From: Marisediminitalea alba
GTDB taxonomy: Bacteria; Pseudomonadota; Gammaproteobacteria; Enterobacterales; Alteromonadaceae
Assembly (NCBI RefSeq): GCF_002993365.1
Contig: NZ_PVNP01000080.1
Span: 1 to 44,966, forward strand
Length of the DNA stretch: 44,966 nt
Reading direction: 5' to 3'
The translations under genes and the position numbers were made by a program. Each line of letters begins with the position of its first letter. The stretch's first letter is position 1. Below, one piece after another: positions 8,128 to 16,968 of the stretch. Below the pieces are notes generated by a model. That model was not told where the DNA came from and did not search any database. It saw nothing but the letters and a program-made list of their open reading frames with translations.

Positions 8128-8140
8128 AACAGGAGTCGTA

Positions 8141-8740
8141 ATGGCGTCGATACTTTACCTACATGGATTCTTAAGCTCCCCAAGCTCGTTAAAAGCCAAC
8201 CAAACCCGGGCGTACCTGCTACAACATTTTCCTGACACAACCTTTATCTGCCCGGAATTATCCAATAGCCCTGCCGAACTTGAAGCGCAATTGCAGGCGC
8301 TGCTAAAAGCGCATCCGGATTTACTCACCGGAGGCCTTAAGGTGATAGGCAGTTCCATGGGCGGCTATCTGGCAACCTGGCTCACCGAGCAATACGGTGG
8401 CAGAGCGGTACTTATCAATCCGGCGGTAACCCCCTTTGAATTGCTTAAAGACTATCTGGGCGAACACGAAAACCCTTACACGAATAAACGTTTCGTTCTT
8501 AGCGAAGATGATATCGGCCATATCCGCGGATTTTATCAGCCGCAGCTGAGTCATCCCGAATGCTATAAGGTGCTGCTGCAAACCGGCGATGAAACCCTTG
8601 ATTACCGTCAGGCTGTAGAGCATTACTCCGGCGCTGATGTGTATATAGAGGAAGGCGGCGATCACAGTTTTGTGAATTACGAAGCCCACCTTGATGGAAT
8701 AATGGCTTTCCTTAATTCGGCCAAAGCAACCCAAAGTTAG
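8141..8740 (+). CDS. yqiA: YqiA-type esterase (alpha/beta hydrolase)
   Basis: The 199-residue protein begins with the strand and oxyanion motif SILYLHGFLSSP. It carries the nucleophile elbow GSSMGG with Ser72 and the catalytic His175 in GGDHSF; the acid is probably the Asp of TGDETLDY. YqiA acts on acyl-CoA and p-nitrophenyl esters in vitro in E. coli, and its in vivo substrate is unclear. AGGAG lies a few bases before the ATG. It sits in the conserved slot between cpdA and parE. Confidence 0.88.
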   Translation: MASILYLHGFLSSPSSLKANQTRAYLLQHFPDTTFICPELSNSPAELEAQLQALLKAHPDLLTGGLKVIGSSMGGYLATWLTEQYGGRAVLINPAVTPFELLKDYLGEHENPYTNKRFVLSEDDIGHIRGFYQPQLSHPECYKVLLQTGDETLDYRQAVEHYSGADVYIEEGGDHSFVNYEAHLDGIMAFLNSAKATQS

Positions 8741-8746
8741 GTCAAA

Positions 8747-8775
8747 TTGCGCTTCTACCAGACCCCTGATAACAT
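8747..8775 (+). promoter_or_regulatory. Possible parE promoter
   Basis: TTGCGC (8747-8752), a 17-bp spacer and TAACAT (8770-8775) match the sigma-70 boxes at four of six positions each. They lie in the 120-bp gap between yqiA and parE. Confidence 0.35.
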
Positions 8776-8782
8776 CAGTTAA

Positions 8783-10752
<1,970 letters not shown>

Positions 10753-10753
<1 letters not shown>

Positions 10754-11418
10754 TGGCAAACCCGGGAGCAGCGCTGCAGGCAATTTTATTCGACCATGAT
10801 GGTACGCTGATAAATTCAGAGGCGGTTCATTTTAAGTTGTGGCAGCAAACCCTCGCGCCTTATGATGTTGAATTAACCGACGCTTACTATAACGAGACCA
10901 TGGCGGGTGTGCCCACTTCACAAAATGGCGTGGATGTGGTGCGGGATTTCAAGTTGTCGGCTGAGCCCGCGGCGTTAGCCGATACGAAAACCCGGCTGAC
11001 CGAAGAACATCTGCAAAAAGCGCCCTTCCCGTTAATGCCTGGCGCGCTGGAAACCATGACGCTCTGTCATGAGCTGGGGTTACGTATTGCCATCGTGACA
11101 GGCGGCAGCAAGTATTCGGTGCAACGCACCCTGGAATGTTACGGCTTTGCCGACTGGGTGGAGTGTGTAGTAGCGGTAGAGGACGTTGAGCACAGTAAAC
11201 CAGCGCCCGATTGTTACTTAATGGCTTTGGAGCACATGGGGCTGACAGCAGAGCAGGCGATGGCAGTGGAAGATACCGAGCACGGTCTGGCTGCCGCGGT
11301 AGCGGCAGGACTGCAATGTGTGGCGATACCTACTGAACAATCCATGGGCCATGACTTTTCTGCCGCGGCCGCAGTATATCAAAGCTTGTCTGCGTGGACT
11401 AATGAGCAATTTAGCTAA
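10753..11418 (+). CDS. HAD-superfamily phosphatase, beta-phosphoglucomutase-like subfamily
   Basis: The 221-residue protein starts in the TAATG overlap with the parE stop, so the two are coupled. It has motif I with D14 and D16 (DHDGTL), a helical cap, motif II Thr in VTGGSKYS, motif III Lys in HSKPAPDCY, and motif IV acidic residues in VEDTEHGLAAAVAAG. This layout is typical of subfamily IA phosphatases such as YqaB or sugar-phosphate phosphatases. The natural substrate cannot be deduced. Confidence 0.85.
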
Positions 11419-11453
11419 CTAACCAACCCGGTGCTGATAGGATATCCAAAAAC

Positions 11454-12728
11454 ATGTTCGGCCGACTCCTGTTTATTATTGTATTGCTGTTTGTTGCCGC
11501 GCTAACCCTGCTTGCCGTGCTGGTGGTAGACGGCTCGCCTAAGGTCAGTCGCGTATCTGCGCAGCAGGTCGATAACGCCGAAACAGTGCATGCTTTGCTC
11601 CGCCAGTTAAAAAACAGCCTTGAAGAGCGCCATTCACAGCAGCGCGTTGAGGTGTCTCAAGCACAGTTTGAAAGCCTGATGGGATTTGCCCAGCGCGCTT
11701 TGCCCGGCTTTAACGGGGCAGTAGAAGTAGAGGCGCAACAAACCCAAATTGCTGCCAGTATTGCGTTGCCGGCGCCGGCTGATGACTTTTACATTAACCT
11801 TTCTGCCCAGGTGTTTCCGGGGGAGGGGGTTAATATCGATCACGTCAGGATTGGTAATCTGGTGGTACCGGGAGATACTGCCTTATCCAGCGCGGTATGG
11901 CTGGTGGACCGTTTTACCAGTAGTGATGTAGCCAGTACTGCTGCAAATCAGATCACCCAAATCACTATGTCTGATGAACGGCTGGTACTGGACATGCGGC
12001 CGTTGGATGAATTACTCCAGCAAATCGATGTTGCCCGCGAAAATATCAGTACCGGGGTGGATGAACTAGGCGAACTAACTACCGATTATCTTGCTTATGT
12101 TAATGACTCGCCTCTAGGGCGTTCGCCGTCGCCGCAGTCGGTTGCTAACTACCTTAACCTGATGTTCAGCCGGGCGGCCTCACTAAGTAAAGACGGCGAT
12201 CCGGTAATGCATAATCAGGCTGCGCTGTTGGCTTTAGCCATCTTTCTGGGCGATCACAGAATCAGCGGCCTGGCCGGGGCGAGTCAGCCACAAGGGGATT
12301 CGCCGGTTGAGTCTAAAGCGCCGGCTGTGCTGGCCCAGCGTAATGATCTGGCTCGTCACTTTACCATTTCTGCAGCCTTGCAAATTCTTTCCCAACAAAA
12401 CATGACCCTTGCCATTGGCGAATTTAAGGAACTGATGGACCGGGCCATGGGCGGCAGTGGTTACAGCTTTGTTGATCTGGCTGCGGATATGTCGGGAATG
12501 GCGTTTGCCCGTATTGCTACTCAGCCAGACAGCGCGTTGCGACTCCAGGAGCTGGCGCAACAGGGTCTTCGTGAGCGGGATATTCTGCCCTACATCGGTG
12601 GCTTACCGGAAGGACTGAGCAAGCAGGAGTTCCGGCACCGTTACAGCGAGGTAGACAGCCCGGCATACCGAAAACAGGTCGCTGAGATTCAACAGCGTAT
12701 TGATAACCTGCCGCTATATCAGCAATAG
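11454..12728 (+). CDS. Membrane-anchored protein of unknown function
   Basis: The 424-residue protein has one N-terminal membrane segment (about residues 3-24, LLFIIVLLFVAALTLLAVLVV) with no cleavage site, followed by a large hydrophilic region expected in the periplasm. That region alternates beta-rich (about 75-170) and helix-rich parts (170-420), and has no cysteine pairs or catalytic motif that I recognise. GATAGGA precedes the ATG. It follows the HAD gene by 35 bp on the same strand and may belong to the parE transcript. I know no function for it; an envelope role is inference from topology only. Confidence 0.7.
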   Translation: MFGRLLFIIVLLFVAALTLLAVLVVDGSPKVSRVSAQQVDNAETVHALLRQLKNSLEERHSQQRVEVSQAQFESLMGFAQRALPGFNGAVEVEAQQTQIAASIALPAPADDFYINLSAQVFPGEGVNIDHVRIGNLVVPGDTALSSAVWLVDRFTSSDVASTAANQITQITMSDERLVLDMRPLDELLQQIDVARENISTGVDELGELTTDYLAYVNDSPLGRSPSPQSVANYLNLMFSRAASLSKDGDPVMHNQAALLALAIFLGDHRISGLAGASQPQGDSPVESKAPAVLAQRNDLARHFTISAALQILSQQNMTLAIGEFKELMDRAMGGSGYSFVDLAADMSGMAFARIATQPDSALRLQELAQQGLRERDILPYIGGLPEGLSKQEFRHRYSEVDSPAYRKQVAEIQQRIDNLPLYQQ

Positions 12729-12764
12729 CGGCAGCCCATACTTTCCCAATTTTGCCCGGCGGGC

Positions 12765-13076
12765 TTACTTCTTCACGCTGCTGACAAATTGCTGCAAGGT
12801 GCTTAATGTCAGTTCTATTTTCTTTACTAATGGCACCAGTGCCTGTTTAGCCTCTTCATCGCTGAGTTGTTTGAGGGCCTGCCAGTCGGCGGCGATTTCT
12901 TCCACATAGGGGTCAAAGCGTTTTGAGCGGGTGGTAAAACCGCTGTCGTCGGCAAAGATGGCAGCAAACTTGCCCTGTTGCTGGTGCTGCAATTGATCAA
13001 GGATCTGATCGGCATCCACCGCTTTGCGATAAAGTGTTTGTAGCGTTTCCTGTAATTGCTGGTGAACAGAATCCAA
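12765..13076 (-). CDS. Small helical protein, possibly a PriC N-terminal-domain relative
   Basis: The 103-residue protein starts with TTG at 13076, supported by AAGGAG seven bases upstream. It is all helix, with the pattern F-x3-IF-x8-R-x4-F-x2-Y-x2-E followed by a long helix ending VKKIELTLSTLQQF. That spacing recalls the N-terminal domain of the replication-restart protein PriC (F-x3-LF ... L-x2-Y-x2-E), but it lacks the SSB-binding C-terminal half. The resemblance is weak and I do not assign the name. It lies between a convergent membrane protein and a divergent motility-type gene. Confidence 0.6.
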   Translation of the reverse strand: MDSVHQQLQETLQTLYRKAVDADQILDQLQHQQQGKFAAIFADDSGFTTRSKRFDPYVEEIAADWQALKQLSDEEAKQALVPLVKKIELTLSTLQQFVSSVKK

Positions 13077-13108
13077 AGAGCGCTCCTTAAGTAAAACAGA
13101 AAAAAGAC

Positions 13109-13135
13109 TAAAGAATGATTAAGGTCTGCCGATAT
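13109..13135 (+). promoter_or_regulatory. Sigma-28 (FliA) flagellar promoter
   Basis: TAAAGAAT (13109-13116), exactly 11 bp, then GCCGATAT (13128-13135) fits the sigma-28 consensus TAAAGTTT-N11-GCCGATAA with three mismatches in 16. It drives the small YjfB-like gene at 13199. Transcription should start near 13142. Confidence 0.75.
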
Positions 13136-13144
13136 AGCAGTGAG

Positions 13145-13167
13145 GTGGGCAATTCTGCCCACTTTTT
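13145..13167 (+). terminator. 5'-leader hairpin with U-tract
   Basis: GTGGGCA (13145-13151), loop ATTC, TGCCCAC (13156-13162) and five T residues look like an intrinsic terminator. It lies about 3 nt after the predicted sigma-28 start and 31 bp before the coding start. It may stabilise the 5' end, attenuate the leader, or stop read-through from upstream. Confidence 0.55.
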
Positions 13168-13198
13168 AACGTTGCTACAAGCAAATAAGGAAACTGGT

Positions 13199-13390
13199 AT
13201 GGATATTCAAGGTGCAGGTGCCTCTGGAACGTCCGGTGCGTCGCTTGAGTTGGCTTCTCTCAAACTGGCTAAGGGTCAGCAAGAGCAGGAAGGAAAAGCG
13301 ACGCTTCAGCTGCTGGAATCAGCCGCTGACGTACCAAAACCTACGTCCGCCAACCCGGCTATCGGTGCCAACATCGATACGTTCGCGTAA
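13199..13390 (+). CDS. Small putative motility protein, YjfB-like
   Basis: ATG 13199 with AAGGAAAC upstream encodes 63 residues beginning MDIQGAGASGTSGASLELAS. The pattern of a short MDI start, a central helix with a conserved lysine region (SLKLAKGQQEQEGKATLQLLE), a proline-rich linker and a C-terminal GANID resembles the YjfB putative motility family (about 60 residues). The sigma-28 promoter directly upstream independently supports a flagellar connection. An in-frame extension to 13115 would start inside the promoter spacer and is rejected. The molecular role of the family is unknown. Confidence 0.7.
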   Translation: MDIQGAGASGTSGASLELASLKLAKGQQEQEGKATLQLLESAADVPKPTSANPAIGANIDTFA

Positions 13391-13410
13391 CTCTGACTGA
13401 ACCTGTGGGT

Positions 13411-14442
13411 TTAGTCTTGCGGATAAAGACGTAAGTCAACCGGCGTTTTGCCAGGCTGGCCACCAATTTCGGTAACGAGCTTGGGAACCATAAAGCCTGG
13501 CAATCGCTTTATCACTCCGGCCATTATTTCTCTGGCTTGTTCTACATCAATATCAAAATGCGCAGCACCCTGTACCTTATCTAACAGATGCAGGTAATAA
13601 GGCATAATGCCGGCAGCAAACACCTTTTCGTTTAACTGTGCCTGGATATCGGCGGTGTCGTTTATTCCTTTTAGTAATACTGCCTGATTAAGCACTGTGA
13701 CGCCCGCCTGACGCAAAGGCGCAAGTTTTTCGGCCAGTTCAGTCGACACTTCATTGGCGTGGTTGATATGCAGTACCAGTACACGTTGCACGGGGAGCCC
13801 GGCAAACCAGCGATAGAAAGAAGCGTCGAGTCTCGAGGGCATGACCACCGGCAGGCGGGTATGAATACGCAGCCTTTTTACATGGGGAATGGCGGCAATT
13901 TTTTCGGCCAGTGTAGCGAGTTTGCTGTCTTTTGCCATTAACGGGTCGCCGCCGGAGAGTATCACCTCGTCGATAGCTGGATCCTCAGCAATATAGGCGA
14001 TGTTATTTTCCAGTTCGGTGTTACTCAGTGAGTTGTCGGCGTAGGGGAAGTGCCGGCGAAAGCAGTAGCGGCAATTTACCGCGCAGCCGCCTTTTACAAT
14101 TAACAGCACGCGGCTGTGGTATTTATGTAACAGGCCTGGATTCGCGGTATCATGCTCTGCAAGCGGATCCTGGCTGTAACCAGGCGCGGTGAGGAATTCC
14201 TGATTGCTGGGTAACACCTGCAATAACAGAGGGTCCTGCCAGTTGCCTTTTTCCATTAATGAGGCAAAAAAGCGCGGCACCCGCATCGGAAATAAGCGAC
14301 GGGCTTCGGCATGCGAGCCAAAGTCAGTGGGGTCCAGATTCAGGTAACTGAGCAGTGAAAATGGATCAGTAAAGCCACTGGCCAACTCTTTTTGCCAGTT
14401 TTGCTCTACAGTTATGCTATTTTTTTGTATTATTTGCGCCAC
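13411..14442 (-). CDS. epmB: EF-P (R)-beta-lysylation enzyme EpmB, lysine 2,3-aminomutase type
   Basis: The 343-residue radical SAM enzyme has the cluster motif C-x3-C-x2-C in GGCAVNCRYCFRRHFPY and the typical LSGGDPLM and RIHTRLPVVMP segments. It lacks the C-terminal extension of true lysine 2,3-aminomutases. EpmB converts (S)-alpha-lysine to (R)-beta-lysine, which EpmA attaches to EF-P. It is divergent from efp across 34 bp, and epmA follows efp, so the whole modification pathway is in one place. The efp promoter overlaps its first codons. Confidence 0.94.
   Translation of the reverse strand: MAQIIQKNSITVEQNWQKELASGFTDPFSLLSYLNLDPTDFGSHAEARRLFPMRVPRFFASLMEKGNWQDPLLLQVLPSNQEFLTAPGYSQDPLAEHDTANPGLLHKYHSRVLLIVKGGCAVNCRYCFRRHFPYADNSLSNTELENNIAYIAEDPAIDEVILSGGDPLMAKDSKLATLAEKIAAIPHVKRLRIHTRLPVVMPSRLDASFYRWFAGLPVQRVLVLHINHANEVSTELAEKLAPLRQAGVTVLNQAVLLKGINDTADIQAQLNEKVFAAGIMPYYLHLLDKVQGAAHFDIDVEQAREIMAGVIKRLPGFMVPKLVTEIGGQPGKTPVDLRLYPQD
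14405..14433 (+). promoter_or_regulatory. Probable efp promoter, inside the 5' end of epmB
   Basis: TCTACA (14405-14410), 17-bp spacer, TATTAT (14428-14433), then a GC-rich discriminator TTGCGCC. The same TATTATTT-(C)GCGCC shape occurs before rplN, as is common for growth-rate-controlled promoters. Confidence 0.5.
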
Positions 14443-14476
14443 TAAAACTAAAACCTACAGTTTTTATTGAGGAATT

Positions 14477-15046
14477 ATGGCTAATTTCAGCACTAACGAG
14501 TTCAAAGCGGGCCTGAAAATCATGCTCGACGGCGAACCTTGCAACATTCTTGAAAACGAATATGTTAAGCCCGGTAAAGGCCAGGCGTTTAACCGGGTTA
14601 GAATTCGTAAACTGATTTCTGGCAAAGTACTGGAAAAAACCTTCCGTTCCGGTGAATCAGTCGAAGGCGCAGACGTAATGGATACGGAACTGGCCTACCT
14701 GTATACCGATGGCGAATTCTACCACTTTATGAATAATGAAACATTCGAACAAATCGCTGCCGACGAAAAAGCCGTGGGCGATAATGTTAAGTGGTTGGTA
14801 GAAAACGATGTTTGTACCATTACTTTATGGAACGGCGCCCCTATCACCGTGAGCCCGCCAAACTTTGTTGAACTGGAAATTACCGAAACCGACCCGGGTC
14901 TGAAAGGCGATACTGCAGGTACCGGTGGTAAACCAGCAACGTTGACCACTGGCGCGGTAGTTCGTGTACCGCTGTTTGTGCAAACCGGCGAAGTCATTAA
15001 AGTTGATACCCGTACGGGTGAATACGTTTCCCGCGCACAAAAATAA
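14477..15046 (+). CDS. efp: Elongation factor P
   Basis: The 189-residue protein shows the three-domain EF-P fold. Lysine 34, in the loop KPGKGQAF, is the residue that EpmA/EpmB modify by beta-lysylation. The protein enters the ribosomal E site and relieves stalling on polyproline stretches. TGAGGAAT precedes the ATG. The C-terminal signature ([20 protein letters not shown]) is intact. Its modification enzymes flank it on both sides. Confidence 0.97.
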   Translation: MANFSTNEFKAGLKIMLDGEPCNILENEYVKPGKGQAFNRVRIRKLISGKVLEKTFRSGESVEGADVMDTELAYLYTDGEFYHFMNNETFEQIAADEKAVGDNVKWLVENDVCTITLWNGAPITVSPPNFVELEITETDPGLKGDTAGTGGKPATLTTGAVVRVPLFVQTGEVIKVDTRTGEYVSRAQK

Positions 15047-15102
15047 TTCTTTTGCTGCGTACCTTCCGACCGGACAGGTACGCAGACTTACCAGCGTATC
15101 CT

Positions 15103-16080
15103 ATGACAACTCCAGACAACTGGCGGCCTACCGCTTCATTACAAGCCCTGCGCGAGCGAGCACAACTTTACACTGCCATTCGCCAGTTTTTTGCCGAACG
15201 TGATGTGCTGGAAGTCGACACGCCGGTGTTATCCCACGGTACCGTTACCGATGTCTTTATAGATGGCTTTGCGACAAACTTCGCCTACAGCGACAGTGGC
15301 CACAATGAAACGCTGTATTTACAGACATCCCCCGAATTCGCGTTAAAACGCTTATTGGCCAGCTACCAGACTTCCATTTATCAGATGTCGAAAGTGTTCC
15401 GCCATGAGGGCTTCGGGCGCTTACATAACCCCGAGTTCACTATGCTTGAATGGTATCGGATTGGGCTGGATCACCATGCCTTGATGGATGAAATAAGCGA
15501 CTTGCTTAAAGCGCTTATTGGCGCGCAGCAAACCGAGCGCATGACCTATCAGCAGGCATTTCAAAAGCACCTGAACCTCGACCCGCTAAGCGACAGTACC
15601 CAGCGTATTGCTGAAGTCTTTAATGATTGCAATATCGATCTAAGCGATGAGTATCCCATCGATCACGATGGCATGCTGCAGTTGCTGTTCAGCTATGAAA
15701 TTGAGCCGAGAATTGGCCAGCAATATCCGTGTTTTATTTATGATTATCCGGCCTCTCAGTCGTCACTGGCAAAAATTAGCCGCGATGATCCGCGAGTCGC
15801 CGACCGCTTTGAACTGTATTTTAAAGGTACCGAGCTGGCGAATGGTTTTCACGAGTTGCAGGATGCCGCCGAGCAGCGCAAACGCTTTGAACACGACAAC
15901 CGCTTACGCCGCACTTTCCGGTTTGAGGAAAAACCGCTCGACGAACGTTTCCTCGGTGCATTAGAGGCAGGTTTACCTGCCTGTGCGGGCGTGGCCATGG
16001 GCATTGATCGTATTTTAATGCTCAAACATGGCTACACCCATATCGAACAGGTATTGGCGTTTCCGGTAAACCGCGCCTGA
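15103..16080 (+). CDS. epmA: EF-P--(R)-beta-lysine ligase
   Basis: The frame is open from a TTG at 15052, but the ATG at 15103 (MTTPDNWRPTASLQALRERA) gives 325 residues, equal to E. coli EpmA, and aligns with its N-terminus. It is a class II lysyl-tRNA-synthetase catalytic core without an anticodon-binding domain. Motif 1 is near FFAERDVLEVDTPVL, motif 2 is FRHEGFGRLHNPEFTMLEWY, and motif 3 is GVAMGIDRILML. It transfers (R)-beta-lysine to Lys34 of EF-P. It lies 56 bp after efp on the same strand. Confidence 0.95.
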   Translation: MTTPDNWRPTASLQALRERAQLYTAIRQFFAERDVLEVDTPVLSHGTVTDVFIDGFATNFAYSDSGHNETLYLQTSPEFALKRLLASYQTSIYQMSKVFRHEGFGRLHNPEFTMLEWYRIGLDHHALMDEISDLLKALIGAQQTERMTYQQAFQKHLNLDPLSDSTQRIAEVFNDCNIDLSDEYPIDHDGMLQLLFSYEIEPRIGQQYPCFIYDYPASQSSLAKISRDDPRVADRFELYFKGTELANGFHELQDAAEQRKRFEHDNRLRRTFRFEEKPLDERFLGALEAGLPACAGVAMGIDRILMLKHGYTHIEQVLAFPVNRA

Positions 16081-16098
16081 CAATTTTAACGGCATTGC

Positions 16099-16650
16099 TT
16101 AAAAAGGATTTAAGGTATAGCCCTGTTGTTGCAACAACGCGTGAGCGCTCATCGCTGATAGCGCCACTTCCACGCCGGGCAGAAAAGCCTCATTAGCATA
16201 GCCATGGGCCGCGGCTGACTGACCGCATACAATTACCCGCACCTGATTCGCCATCAGCGCATTTAACAAGGCAATATTGGTATTTTTGCCGCCCTGCTTT
16301 TGTTGGTAGGCCGGGTCCGCCAGTAAATCCAGTGTGGCACTGCCATGCACCACCAACGTCAGCTCAATATTTTCTGCCGGAACACCGCTCGCCACGTGCA
16401 TATTAATAAATCGGGCAAGACTGTCGAACTGTCGGTTTACTTTACCGGGTTCTGCCCCCTTCGCCACATCAAAAGCCACTTTAAACTCAGTGTTAGCGTT
16501 AAATTCGACGCCTTCAACCTGCACCTTTTTGCCATAATCCTGAAACACCGGCCCTGTGTTAAATTCAGCGGCAGAGCTTACACCGACAACCAGGGCGCAA
16601 TTTAAAATAAGACCTGAAATACACCGTGTAACCGAATGACGAATGCTCAT
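16099..16650 (-). CDS. Secreted DsrE/DsrF-like protein
   Basis: ATG 16650, eight bases after GGAGG, gives 183 residues; an upstream in-frame start at 16704 lacks such a site. The first 28 residues form a signal peptide ending ALVVGVSSAAEF. The mature domain has the DsrE-like alpha/beta pattern (FINMHVASGVP, LTLVVHGSAT, LMANQVRVIVCGQSAAAHG, LSAMSAHALLQQQGY). One conserved Cys lies in VIVCGQS, where DsrE-type proteins carry a sulfur-binding cysteine. Its periplasmic role is not known. It converges on epmA with an 18-bp gap. Confidence 0.8.
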   Translation of the reverse strand: MSIRHSVTRCISGLILNCALVVGVSSAAEFNTGPVFQDYGKKVQVEGVEFNANTEFKVAFDVAKGAEPGKVNRQFDSLARFINMHVASGVPAENIELTLVVHGSATLDLLADPAYQQKQGGKNTNIALLNALMANQVRVIVCGQSAAAHGYANEAFLPGVEVALSAMSAHALLQQQGYTLNPF

Positions 16651-16890
16651 GCTTCCTCCGCAAGTAAAAACTAATTGATGAGATATTGCTGCTATTTTCA
16701 CCATAACGGAATAGTCCTGACTGATACAGCATTTAATCGTTTATGTTGTGTGATGATCATCAAAAAACTCAGCTATAAACTCTAAACCTTATTTTTAATA
16801 AGTTAATTTATTGATAGTGAGTGCTTACATTTAATGCCGTGCTACTGCCTGCCTTACGACAATACGAATAATTTCAGCGGTCACTGACGC

Positions 16891-16932
16891 TTGACGAAAA
16901 TGGCATAATCGAGGTAATGTTATATTATAACA
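16891..16932 (+). promoter_or_regulatory. Zur-box-like palindrome overlapping the receptor promoter
   Basis: TGTTATATTATAACA (16918-16932) is a perfect inverted repeat around a central T. It matches the core of the gammaproteobacterial Zur operator, TGTTATA-N-TATAACA. A candidate promoter (TTGACG at 16891-16896, 18-bp spacer, TAATGT at 16915-16920) is overlapped by it, so zinc-loaded Zur would repress. The start codon is 36 bp downstream. The zinc-type receptor encoded next supports the call. Confidence 0.7.
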
Positions 16933-16968
16933 ATAACTCTTATCGACAGATTCAGGGTCAAACACACA

